Translations under genes and position numbers: made by a program
Source of the DNA: Acidobacteriota bacterium
GTDB lineage: Bacteria > Acidobacteriota > HRBIN11
NCBI GenBank assembly: GCA_025061865.1
Contig: JANXAA010000131.1
Location: forward strand, 1 to 6,356
Length of the DNA stretch: 6,356 bases
Direction: 5' to 3'
Shown here: one piece after another, positions 1 through 5,811 of the stretch
How positions within the stretch are numbered: the first letter of the stretch is position 1
Layout of the letters: each line of letters starts with the position of its first letter
The notes under the pieces: model-generated
What the model was told of the DNA's origin: nothing
What the model saw: the letters and a program-made list of their open reading frames with translations, nothing else
Database searches by the model: none

Positions 1-1
1 G

Positions 2-70
2 AGGGCCAATCCCCAGATCCGAGACCCGGACAGGATCTTCCCCGGTCAGGAGATCACGATTCCGGAATGA
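2..70 (+). CDS. LysM-domain protein, C-terminal end (partial)
   Basis: Only the last 22 residues are in the window; the gene enters from the left and stops at TGA 68-70. The residues contain NPQIRDPDRIFPGQ followed by EITIP, which matches the second half of a LysM domain, where an asparagine-proline, a short turn and a 'hxPGQxhxIP' strand close the fold. LysM domains bind N-acetylglucosamine polymers such as peptidoglycan, and in phage-tail-like particles they occur in baseplate and hub proteins, so the role of the complete protein is open. The stop overlaps an ATG at 67-69 (ATGA), a layout typical of translational coupling to the peptidase gene that follows. Recognition of the LysM end is fairly secure; everything else about the protein lies outside the window. 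Confidence 0.65.
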   Translation, partial: RANPQIRDPDRIFPGQEITIPE

Positions 71-386
71 GCCCCGAGGCCCAAAACCCCGACGGTGACT
101 ACGCCGCAAACCCCAAGAGACACCTATGAGCCAGTCGGTAGGCTTCAGGAAATTTATCAACGGACCTTAAATAGAGCCTTCAACAGAGATCGGGAGCTGA
201 GGCGTTCAGCTTTCCGGGACTTGGCGCAGGCGGCATCCAAATGGCGGTGTAGGTTTAAATAAAGCGGATCGTCAACGCCTGGACCAGTGCCTGGGTCGTC
301 TCAGCGGACAGGCATGGCGGGACGAGATCAACTTTCTGCGCCATCACGTTTAACCCCCCAATACGGACCGGGCCCTTCGGACCTAC
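67..386 (+). pseudogene. Broken 5' part of the cysteine peptidase gene
   Basis: This stretch reads as protein, but in three frames in turn. The ATG at 67, overlapping the LysM stop, opens a frame that ends at TGA 127-129. The frame one base over is open from 71 to TAA 260-262 and carries a helical, charged segment including DTYEPVGRLQEIYQRTLNRA. A third frame is open from 201, carries ADRQRLDQCLGRLSG and RDEINFLRHH, and hits TAA at 351-353, then continues without interruption as the 387-1403 frame. Both shifts go the same way and need one surplus base each, near a CCCC run (111-114) and an AAA run (239-241). The TAA could be a CAA changed by one transition. Either the gene is decaying or the read has homopolymer errors. 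If functional, the downstream part would have to start internally. Confidence 0.5.
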
Positions 387-1403
387 TTGGAACTGCGAGA
401 CTTGCAGGGCCGCCATCCGAGGCGGATCACGGATGCCATCGTCCACACCCTGACCCGGGGCGTGGCCGATCGACGGACCCATGCACAGGCCGGTGCAGAA
501 GGCATCCTCGGGCTACAGCAGGCCATCGATGCAGCTCGGGCACTGGTGAACATGCCCCGATCCGAATACGACCGAGTCGTCCGATTACTCCAGGCGGCGG
601 GTCAGCGGTACGGGCTGGCTGTTCCTGGTGCGGACGCTCAGGTCGAACGGGCGCTGATCCTGAAGGCGGTCGCTGCGCGCACCGACGAGTTGAGTAACCC
701 GGGGTTATGGGATCGACTCCGCATGTGGATCGGGATGCCCACTCAGGCCATGGGTGAAATTGAAATGTATGCCAGCCAAATCCGGGGCACGCCACGGGAT
801 GACCTGATCCGCCGTTCGACCGTCCTGGACCTGGATGGCGATGCGCAAGCCGAAGCCTTGCAACAACGATTCCGTACATCATGTACACCGACATCGCAAC
901 AGATAGCCCGAGCTGAGGCCGACCCTATCTATGCCTGGCGACTCCATCGTGAAGCAATCCACAGCACTTCCACGACAGGCGATATTGCCGATGAGCAACG
1001 CAGGCTTCTTGAAAGAGCCGGCGGCATGGCCTGTCCTCGCGACCAGCAGGGTGGAGTGGGAGCTCCGCCGGAAGTTACCTTGAATGATTTTGTAGGGACC
1101 TATACGAATCGCGTTTATACCCCCAATGAGTTGGCCGACACTCCGGAGGCCCGGCGAGCTGCCTTGGACCGCATCGATCAACTCCTACGCAATGGTGTGG
1201 ATGTCCCCATTGCGGTAGTTTGGCGATCGGGCCGGGGGCATGCCATGATCATGACCGACGTGCGCGGCTCAGGGGACCACCGTCAGTACCTCGTCACCGA
1301 CCCATGGACGGGACGAACGGACTGGATCTCGCATCAGAGCATCGTAAACGGCAACACGGATTTTATGTGTGGGCATGGTCGCTTGTGGATTACCTACGAA
1401 TGA
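387..1403 (+). CDS. Papain/C39-like cysteine peptidase domain protein, intact 3' portion
   Basis: The 338 residues counted from TTG 387 are one open frame. The frame is open back to TAA 351-353, and TTG 387 has no clear Shine-Dalgarno, so it is probably not the native start. Residues 1-130 are mostly helical. Residues 150-338 look like a papain-fold peptidase: Cys166 in SCTPTSQQ at the start of a helix, His285 in GHAMIMTDV, and Asp305 in VTDPWTG. The order and spacing fit the Cys-His-Asp triad of C39-like and other papain-superfamily enzymes, and the 'His, strand, DPW' pattern is usual for them. Gln171/172 are near the nucleophile, whereas an oxyanion Gln usually precedes it, so the family assignment is tentative. 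No signal peptide is visible. The upstream LysM gene and the downstream lipoprotein suggest an exported enzyme acting on protein or cell wall. Substrate unknown; whether the broken 5' part leaves it active is unclear. Confidence 0.6.
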   Translation: MELRDLQGRHPRRITDAIVHTLTRGVADRRTHAQAGAEGILGLQQAIDAARALVNMPRSEYDRVVRLLQAAGQRYGLAVPGADAQVERALILKAVAARTDELSNPGLWDRLRMWIGMPTQAMGEIEMYASQIRGTPRDDLIRRSTVLDLDGDAQAEALQQRFRTSCTPTSQQIARAEADPIYAWRLHREAIHSTSTTGDIADEQRRLLERAGGMACPRDQQGGVGAPPEVTLNDFVGTYTNRVYTPNELADTPEARRAALDRIDQLLRNGVDVPIAVVWRSGRGHAMIMTDVRGSGDHRQYLVTDPWTGRTDWISHQSIVNGNTDFMCGHGRLWITYE

Positions 1404-1418
1404 TCGAGTGCCTGGCCT

Positions 1419-1928
1419 ATGCTCGTGAAAATGAAAAAATATTTTACATTTTTAGTGACAGGGCTCTTCGTCGCCTGCCTTTCGGGAAATGATACGATGA
1501 GGCTGAAGCTGCCTTATCAGAAAGAATCCAGGGAGTACTATAGAAGGCTGAAAAAGACCGATGTTGTCTGGCAGAAAGGGATGGACGCCATGATCCGGGC
1601 CGCCCAGGGGGATGAGGACTTCCAGACTCGCCTGGAGCGGGTCCTGAAAATTCGGGCGGCGACCGGCGAACTGGGTCGCTCCCTGCCTCCGAAACCCTGG
1701 AAGAAGGAGGAAGATGTCTTTGTTGGGTGTGCCGATGACCTATTATTGGCGATGTTTGCCGATGAAGCCCAGCGTCGGGCCGCTGCCCCAGGGTCGCGAG
1801 AACAAAGCCTCCGGTATCTCCTGGACCTACTTTATGGGATCCCCTGGAATCATCTCCAATGGACAGAGGGAACTCGAAAGCGAATAGAAAAAGAAATTAG
1901 GAAAATTTTGGAACAAAAATCCAAATAG
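1419..1928 (+). CDS. Small predicted lipoprotein, possible partner or immunity protein of the peptidase
   Basis: 169 residues from ATG 1419; ATG 1431 (MKKYF...) is an equally good start and neither has a convincing Shine-Dalgarno. The N-terminus is a signal peptide: basic MLVKMKK, hydrophobic core to about residue 19, then LFVAC, which satisfies the lipobox pattern with Cys20 as the lipidation site. The next residues are Leu and Ser, without the +2 Asp that retains lipoproteins in the inner membrane. The mature part is charged and helical, ending in a Lys/Glu-rich tail (about 150-169). I do not recognise a named family. It begins 15 bases after the peptidase stop, so it is probably co-transcribed. 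A diverged relative lies just downstream (2206-2643), sharing Y/R/Y/K/T...QxG...A then C-x(2,3)-DL-x(2)-AM-[FW]-A-x-EA. Small duplicated lipoproteins after a toxin-like enzyme are a common immunity arrangement, but that role is inferred from position only. Confidence 0.65.
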   Translation: MLVKMKKYFTFLVTGLFVACLSGNDTMRLKLPYQKESREYYRRLKKTDVVWQKGMDAMIRAAQGDEDFQTRLERVLKIRAATGELGRSLPPKPWKKEEDVFVGCADDLLLAMFADEAQRRAAAPGSREQSLRYLLDLLYGIPWNHLQWTEGTRKRIEKEIRKILEQKSK

Positions 1929-1929
1929 G

Positions 1930-2205
1930 GAAAATGAAACGTCGCAGGTCGACAAGAAGTCCGGTCAGCGGGCCCATGTCGGGCGGGGGCCCAATCCACT
2001 CCGACAGCGTCGGGCGCGCGATGTCCGCAAGACGCTGTCCTTTATCGTCAACAATACTGACTTCCTTGTTGGTATCGGAAGACTACGGACGACTCTTGAG
2101 TAGACACCGGAATGACATTTAAAACTTACACTCTTTTCATTTGTTGAGTATTTTTTATTATTTAAGAAAAATTGTAAATTTGTTCTAAAAAGAACCAAAA
2201 CAGCC
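1930..2205 (+). other. Intergenic spacer with a start-less open frame and an AT-rich tail
   Basis: No complete gene is seen. One + frame is open from before 1930 to TAG 2101-2103 without any usable start codon; its end, TLSFIVNNTDFLVGIGRL, looks strand-forming and protein-like, so it may be a remnant. From about 2118 to 2200 base composition falls sharply to mostly A and T, unlike the GC-rich flanks. That part probably includes the degraded 5' end of the paralogue at 2206-2643. Confidence 0.35.
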
Positions 2206-2643
2206 GTGCAAATTTCATATGGATCCGATGCGCGACGTCGCTACGAGGGATCGAAAGAAACTAACCGCATTTACCAAGAAGGCTTCTATGCGTTTCGGGC
2301 TACAGCGCGATCTTTTCTGCCATTCCGGGAGCGATTGAGGCAAGTGATGGCCATTCATCAGGATGCACTGCAAAAGATAGAAAATCAGCCGCCCTCACAT
2401 TCATGGAGGGAGGTGGATGCGTAGTTGTGTGTTTGACCTGCCGGAAGCGATGTGGGCCCACGAAGCCGAGGCGATCCTACACGGGCCGATGACGCCGGAA
2501 GGGAAATCCAGAGCCCTCTGGGACCTCGAAGCCCCGCTCCAAGAACTTCCTTTCGGTGGTCCTCATGGAACGAAGTCATAAGACCCGCGATTCAGCGAGA
2601 GTTGAACGAGGCGTTCGACCCAATCCGCCGGCCCAGTGGATAA
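2206..2643 (+). pseudogene. Frameshifted paralogue of the 1419-1928 lipoprotein gene
   Basis: Three frame-shifted pieces line up in order with the upstream lipoprotein. Piece one (GTG 2206 to TAG 2422-2424) aligns almost without gaps to the first part of that protein's mature region, sharing Tyr, Arg, Lys, Thr, QxG, Ala, RLxxV, PP and Trp at matching positions (roughly a quarter identical by eye). Piece two (one frame over, ATG 2417 to TAA 2579-2581) carries CVFDLPEAMWAHEAEA, matching CADDLLLAMFADEAQR in the intact copy. Piece three, back in the first frame, has SSWNEVIRPAIQRELNEAF against IPWNHLQW and the basic tail, and ends at TAA 2641-2643. The shifts lie near 2405-2420 and 2550-2565. Upstream, 2112-2205 encodes a hydrophobic stretch in shifted frames that may be the ruined signal peptide. 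The simplest reading is a dead duplicate; sequencing error is the alternative. Confidence 0.55.
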
Positions 2644-2668
2644 CCATTCGTAAATATCTATTTTATTT

Positions 2669-2674
2669 TATAAT
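2669..2674 (+). promoter_or_regulatory. Possible -10 element upstream of the 2775 gene
   Basis: TATAAT, an exact match to the sigma70 -10 consensus, sits in an AT-rich stretch (2651-2682) about 100 bases before the gene at 2775. The best -35 at 16-18 base spacing (TTCGTA, 2647-2652) is poor. In such AT-rich DNA a match can arise by chance, so this is only a candidate. Confidence 0.3.
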
Positions 2675-2741
2675 TAACATTTAGTATTCGGTATTGGGTA
2701 CCTCCAAAAGCCTAATGTCGCATACCCAACACTCAACATTC
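2675..2741. repeat. Two opposed heptanucleotide tracts forming an imperfect inverted repeat
   Basis: The left tract (2675-2702) is four 7-base units: TAACATT, TAGTATT, CGGTATT, GGGTACC. The right tract (2721-2741) is three units: CATACCC, AACACTC, AACATTC, which resemble the reverse complement of the left units. Folded on each other they give GGGT/ACCC plus a run of A-U and G-U pairs, around 16 of 21 positions, with a loop of about 20 bases. The tract lies between the broken paralogue and the gene at 2775, and translating it gives low-complexity protein, so I place that gene's start beyond it. Confidence 0.5.
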
Positions 2742-2774
2742 CATGCGACAAGGCACTATCTGCTTTGTGAAAGG

Positions 2775-3185
2775 ATGGAGCTGAAAGAACTTTTGGCTAT
2801 CCAGCCGAAGGATTACTTACATGAGGGGTTTTTCGCCTCGGACGGGTCCCTGCGGGAGGGTATTAACGGGTACTATTCCCTCGCCATGGCCTACCGTTGT
2901 CGGGAAGAAGGTCTTGGACCGGACCGGCTGAAAAGCCTGCTCGACGAGTTGGCCCAAATCGTCGCCAGCTATTCCCCAAGCGATGAACCCGAGCGTCCCC
3001 TCAGGCCGGAAGCTTTATCCGCCTTCCAGCGAATCCGGCATGAGGCAGATGGGATCCAGTCTCCCACGTTAACGGTCCTGTTCGAAGCAGCAGGCCCCTG
3101 GGTCCAGGATTGGAACGGCTTTGCGGCCTTTGCCCTACATCTCCAGCGGATTAGGGCCCAGCTGGCCCTCTCTTGCAGGCGATGA
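2775..3185 (+). CDS. Hypothetical small helical protein
   Basis: 136 residues from ATG 2775. The frame is open upstream, with a TTG at 2694 and an ATG at 2715, but that part runs through the heptanucleotide tract and gives unnatural residues, so the later ATG is preferred. The purine-rich GAAAGG abuts the ATG too closely to be an ideal ribosome site. The protein is predicted soluble and mostly helical, with no signal peptide or membrane segment. Notable segments are DYLHEGFFASDG (about 13-24), GINGYYSLAMAYRCREEGLG (about 29-48) and an aromatic patch GPWVQDWNGFAAFALHL near residues 110-126. I do not recognise the family, and it does not align convincingly with the two lipoprotein-like proteins upstream. 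Codon choice resembles the GC-rich neighbours, supporting a real gene. It could belong to the same accessory cassette as the peptidase, but no sequence feature shows this. Confidence 0.6.
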   Translation: MELKELLAIQPKDYLHEGFFASDGSLREGINGYYSLAMAYRCREEGLGPDRLKSLLDELAQIVASYSPSDEPERPLRPEALSAFQRIRHEADGIQSPTLTVLFEAAGPWVQDWNGFAAFALHLQRIRAQLALSCRR

Positions 3186-3198
3186 CCCAGAGTAGGGA

Positions 3199-3239
3199 GG
3201 CTTAAGGGCATCTCACAAAACGTCCCTCTTCCCTAAGCC
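3199..3239. repeat. Inverted repeat after the 2775-3185 gene
   Basis: GGCTTAAGGG (3199-3208) pairs with CCCTAAGCC (3231-3239) with one bulged base and a 22-base loop. It lies 13 bases past the stop codon, as a terminator would, but has no following T run on either strand, so it may only be a transcript-end structure or a chance palindrome. Confidence 0.35.
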
Positions 3240-3277
3240 GGAGGTCCGCACTCCAGTAGACGGGCGCTTGTGCTCCC

Positions 3278-3319
3278 GCATCCCGCGTCTTGCGTCCTGC
3301 ATCTTGCATCTTGCATCAT
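3278..3319. repeat. Heptanucleotide tandem repeat, six units
   Basis: Six contiguous 7-base units of consensus GCRTCYT: GCATCCC, GCGTCTT, GCGTCCT, GCATCTT, GCATCTT, GCATCAT. A weaker unit (TGCTCCC, 3271-3277) may precede them. The array sits in the spacer before the proline dehydrogenase gene; because the upstream extension of that gene's frame runs through it, the gene is started at 3374 instead. It resembles in kind the short tandemly repeated heptanucleotides known from cyanobacterial spacers. Confidence 0.8.
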
Positions 3320-3373
3320 AGATCCCGTCGGACACCACAAAAGCCCTCGTGGGAACTGCATGAGAGTCTTGCA

Positions 3374-4282
3374 ATGCTTCGGTCCTTCTTTTTATACCTC
3401 AGTCGAAATCCTCAGGTGCAAGACTGGGTCGTCCGTCTGCCCGTCTCCCGGCAATGGGTCCGCCGGTTCGTGGCCGGTGAGCGTCTGGAAGAGGCCCTTC
3501 GGGTCGTGGCGACCCTCCAAAGGTCGGGCGCCAAGGCAGCCCTGGACTTCTTGGGTGAAAACGTGCACTCGGCCGAGGAAGCCCGGCAGGCTCAGCAGGC
3601 GTATCGGGTCGCCCTGGACGAAATTTACCGGCTCGGCTTGGACTGTAACATTTCCGTCAAGCTGACCCAGATGGGTTTGGCCCTCTCGCCGGAGCTGTGT
3701 CTTGAACTCGTCCGTCCCGTCGTGGCGCAGGCCCAGGCGTACGGCACGGACGTTGAGGTCGACATGGAGAGTAGCGCTTATACGGATGCCACCCTGGCGA
3801 TCGTGCACCGCCTACGGGACGAATTCGAGCGGGTCGGCGTGGCCATTCAGGCGTATCTCTACCGGAGCGAGTCGGACGTTTGGGCACTCATTCAACGGGG
3901 CATCAAGGTCCGCCTCGTCAAGGGGGCGTACCGGGAGCCGCCCCGTGTGGCCTTTCCGACCAAGCGGCAGGTCAACGAAAACTTCGTCCACCTCATGGAG
4001 ATCCTGTTCGACTCGGGCCAGTATCACGCCATTGCGACTCACGACGCCCGTCTCATCGCCCGGGCCCTTGACGACGCCCGTCGGCGGGGTCTTTCGCCGA
4101 GGGCCTTTGAATTCCAGATGCTGTATGGTATCCGGCGGGACCTCCAGGAGCGACTGGTCCGGGAGGGCTGGACGCTCCGGGTCTACGTCCCCTACGGGAC
4201 TCACTGGTATCCCTATTTTATGCGGCGGTTGGCGGAGCGACCGGCCAATGTGCTCTTCTTGCTCCGTCACATCGCCCGCTGA
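3374..4282 (+). CDS. Proline dehydrogenase (FAD-dependent, monofunctional)
   Basis: 302 residues, the usual length for a monofunctional bacterial ProDH. The enzyme oxidises L-proline to pyrroline-5-carboxylate with FAD and passes electrons to the quinone pool, the first step of proline breakdown. The family's (beta/alpha)8 barrel landmarks are visible: SVKLT (94-98, with the active-site Lys at 96), VEVDMESS (127-134), RLVKGAYRE (180-188), ATHD (221-224), EFQMLYGIR (246-254), and the C-terminal RVYVPYGTHWYPYFMRRLAE (269-288), where Arg284 and Arg285 correspond to the pair that binds the proline carboxylate. The last block closely resembles the Thermus enzyme. ATG 3374 is chosen because GAGAG (3362-3366) lies seven bases ahead and upstream codons fall in the heptanucleotide repeat. 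No P5C dehydrogenase gene is in the window. The 3' end overlaps the convergent kinase gene by 16 bases. Confidence 0.93.
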   Translation: MLRSFFLYLSRNPQVQDWVVRLPVSRQWVRRFVAGERLEEALRVVATLQRSGAKAALDFLGENVHSAEEARQAQQAYRVALDEIYRLGLDCNISVKLTQMGLALSPELCLELVRPVVAQAQAYGTDVEVDMESSAYTDATLAIVHRLRDEFERVGVAIQAYLYRSESDVWALIQRGIKVRLVKGAYREPPRVAFPTKRQVNENFVHLMEILFDSGQYHAIATHDARLIARALDDARRRGLSPRAFEFQMLYGIRRDLQERLVREGWTLRVYVPYGTHWYPYFMRRLAERPANVLFLLRHIAR

Positions 4283-5253
4283 TGGTGAGCCATCCCGCAG
4301 GGCCACCAGACGCGAAACTCGACACCCCGCGGCGTGACGGGCCGAGCCTCGATGCGGCCTCCATTCTTTTCGACCAGGTAGCGGCAGATGGTCAGCCCCA
4401 GGCCAAAGTGGCCGGTCCCCGGGCGGGTCGTGTAGAACGGCTGGAAGATACGGGTCCGCTGATCAGGCGGAATGCCAGGTCCCGTGTCCCGCACGACCAG
4501 GGCGATGCCACAGGGGACCCGCCCAGTGGTCGTGTCGGCGTCCCGGTCCCAAAGGGATGCAAAGTGGGTGAGACGGACTTCGACCCGCCGGTCACCCGTC
4601 GAGACAGTCTTCAGGGCTTCCAAGGCGTTGATCAGTAGGTTCCACAGGACGTGTTCCAGCTCCTCGCCCCGGATGTATACCGGCGGCAGGTTCGGCCGTT
4701 CGAACTCGACCCAGACGTCTTGGGCGGCCGCTAGTCGCCGGAAGGCCTGGAGGTGACGCTCGAGCAAGACGCCCAGGTCCGTCCACTCGGGCGGATGGAC
4801 GGCCTGAGTCGGATGCTGACGCATCTCCTGGATGTAGTCGAAGACCCGCTGAAGCTGGGTCCGCGCCGTTTGAAGGTCCTGCTGGGCGGCTGTGTCGGTG
4901 ACCTGGCGTTCCAGGAGCTGGATATACCCCTGGACGACCGTCAGGGGCTGCTTGATCTCGTGGAGGACCTCGTGGAGCAAGGCCTGAAGGGCCGTCTCGT
5001 AAGGGGCCGGATGCGCCGGCGCTCCGACCTCCGAGAGGAAGGGGCTTCCGGGACTGGGCCCCACCCGTCGGGAGACCTGACCAGATTTCCGAAAGGTGAA
5101 ATACGTCCCGAGGAAAGCCGCCGCCGTCCCCAGCGCAAACCAGGCCCCCAGGATCAGACGTCGGCCCGGCGGCACGGGGATCCAGAAGACAAAGGGAATA
5201 TTCAGAAGCAAGTTAATGCCCAGCCATCGGACTATCACGCTCGAACCAGACAT
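4267..5253 (-). CDS. Membrane-anchored sensor histidine kinase
   Basis: 328 residues from ATG 5253, chosen for the GGGGAAGG just upstream; ATG 5292 would add 13 residues (341 in all) but lacks a good ribosome site. Two hydrophobic segments (about 6-27 and 33-54) form a hairpin with only a few residues outside the membrane, so there is no extracytoplasmic sensor domain. A linker leads to the dimerisation/phosphoacceptor domain with H-box HEIKQPL (phosphorylated His at 98), then the ATPase domain: N-box NLLINALEAL (205-214), G1 DTGPGIP (256-262), F-box IFQPFYTT (269-276) and G2 GHFGLGL (281-287). All catalytic boxes look intact. It autophosphorylates on His and hands the phosphate to a response regulator, not found here, so the signal and targets are unknown. 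Overall layout resembles NtrB-like kinases without a PAS domain. Confidence 0.9.
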   Translation of the reverse strand: MSGSSVIVRWLGINLLLNIPFVFWIPVPPGRRLILGAWFALGTAAAFLGTYFTFRKSGQVSRRVGPSPGSPFLSEVGAPAHPAPYETALQALLHEVLHEIKQPLTVVQGYIQLLERQVTDTAAQQDLQTARTQLQRVFDYIQEMRQHPTQAVHPPEWTDLGVLLERHLQAFRRLAAAQDVWVEFERPNLPPVYIRGEELEHVLWNLLINALEALKTVSTGDRRVEVRLTHFASLWDRDADTTTGRVPCGIALVVRDTGPGIPPDQRTRIFQPFYTTRPGTGHFGLGLTICRYLVEKNGGRIEARPVTPRGVEFRVWWPCGMAHHQRAM

Positions 5254-5493
5254 GACCTTCCCCGCCGCTCGACGCGTCTCCTCAGAAAGCATAGCCTACA
5301 TCGTCCAGGCAGGGGAAGAAGAATCAGGCGAGGGGAAATGGAATTCTTGGTATTTGGTCCTGGTACTCTAATGGGCTGGGGACCCTCACCGTCTCGGGGG
5401 CTCGGTGGGCCTCACCGATGACCCAGCCGGGCCTGGGGTTTTAGACCTACCCCCGAGCACCCGGCACCGGACATCGAATCTGGATAGAGGAAA
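5254..5493. other. Spacer upstream of the histidine kinase
   Basis: No gene is supported in this spacer, nor in the rest of the gap up to the rpsU stop at 5556. It must hold the kinase promoter on the - strand, but I see no convincing -35/-10 pair. Its left end (5254-5292) is open in the kinase frame and may be coding if ATG 5292 is the true start. The stretch 5380-5440 is GC-rich with a hairpin listed separately. Confidence 0.4.
5421..5442 (+). terminator. GC-rich hairpin followed by TTTT on the + strand
   Basis: CCCAG (5422-5426) pairs with CTGGG (5433-5437) across the loop CCGGGC, followed by G and TTTT (5439-5442), which is terminator-like on the + strand. No + strand gene ends nearby, so it may block antisense transcription or simply be one copy of a recurrent hairpin; very similar arms occur at 5941-5961 and 5896-5911, on the other side of rpsU. 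Confidence 0.35.
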
Positions 5494-5514
5494 CCCGCCA
5501 TGAGCGAAGGCGGG
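5494..5514 (-). terminator. Candidate terminator of rpsU
   Basis: CCCGCC (5494-5499) and GGCGGG (5509-5514) form a six-pair, all-GC stem with a nine-base loop, 41 bases past the rpsU stop. On the - strand it is followed by TTTCCTC, a short and interrupted T tract, so termination may be partial. GGCGGG recurs at 5529 and 5539. Confidence 0.45.
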
Positions 5515-5555
5515 CCAAATCGCATCATGGCGGGCCTTGGCGGGGAAAACTCCAT

Positions 5556-5768
5556 TCAAGCACGTTTTGAGAGCTGTTTCATCCGCCGGAGACGGCGGCG
5601 CAGGCGTTTCCGAGCGAGGGCTTCTTTCGCCCGACGGCGTTCGCCGGGCTTCATATACACAGAGTGCTTCTTGATCTCCTTCATGATATCTTCTTCTTGG
5701 ACCTTCCGCTTGAAGCGCTTCAACGCACCGTCGACCGACTCGTGCGGACCCACGATAACTGTGACCAA
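5556..5768 (-). CDS. rpsU: 30S ribosomal protein S21
   Basis: 70 residues from TTG 5768. S21 is a small basic protein of the 30S subunit, bound near the 3' end of 16S rRNA and involved in initiation. The diagnostic pattern is clear: TVIVGPHESVDGALKRFKR near the N-terminus, a middle helix with IMKEIKKH, then YMKPGERRRAKEALARKR and a very Arg-rich tail to residue 70. The frame is open to an ATG at 5801, but the preceding 11 codons cover the 5' leader and its repeat, whereas GGAGGAG lies four bases before the TTG and the protein then starts where S21 normally does. It is transcribed alone from the promoter at 5807-5835; the usual dnaG/rpoD partners found in some bacteria are not next to it. Identification is secure; the TTG start is well supported. 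Confidence 0.93.
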   Translation of the reverse strand: MVTVIVGPHESVDGALKRFKRKVQEEDIMKEIKKHSVYMKPGERRRAKEALARKRLRRRLRRMKQLSKRA

Positions 5769-5772
5769 GTCG

Positions 5773-5779
5773 CTCCTCC
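5773..5779 (-). promoter_or_regulatory. Strong ribosome binding site deciding the TTG start of rpsU
   Basis: On the - strand GGAGGAG precedes TTG 5768-5766 by four bases (six from GGAGG), close to a perfect anti-16S match. It fixes the rpsU start at a non-ATG codon. Confidence 0.8.
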
Positions 5780-5790
5780 GTCCCAGCCTG

Positions 5791-5811
5791 CCATTCTCCA
5801 TTCTACATCTT
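5791..5811. repeat. Three heptanucleotide units in the rpsU leader
   Basis: CCATTCT, CCATTCT, ACATCTT: two identical 7-base units and one diverged. They occupy the 5' leader of rpsU and reach into its -10 box (5807-5812). Same unit length as the arrays at 2675-2741 and 3278-3319, with related but not identical sequence. With three units chance is a fair alternative. Confidence 0.5.

Noticed and set aside
287..697. A 136-codon + strand frame
   Set aside because: It is rich in Arg, Pro, Gly and Ser with no recognisable pattern and overlaps the coherent peptidase frame; it is a shadow frame of GC-rich coding DNA.
2134..2161. TTTTCA and TATTAT at 16-base spacing as a promoter
   Set aside because: In an AT-rich stretch such matches are expected, and the region more likely encodes the ruined signal peptide of the paralogue.
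2775..3185. Third paralogue of the lipoprotein family
   Set aside because: A local likeness (HEGFFAS against QEGFYAF) does not extend to the rest of the protein.
3271..3319. CRISPR-like array before proline dehydrogenase
   Set aside because: Units are contiguous 7-mers without spacers, so this is a simple tandem repeat.
3702..4337. Long + strand frame inside the proline dehydrogenase gene
   Set aside because: Composition is Arg/Ser/Gly-biased, and the overlapping frame matches ProDH motifs throughout.
4753..5421. 222-codon + strand frame opposite the histidine kinase
   Set aside because: Antisense to a kinase with all catalytic boxes; no motifs of its own.
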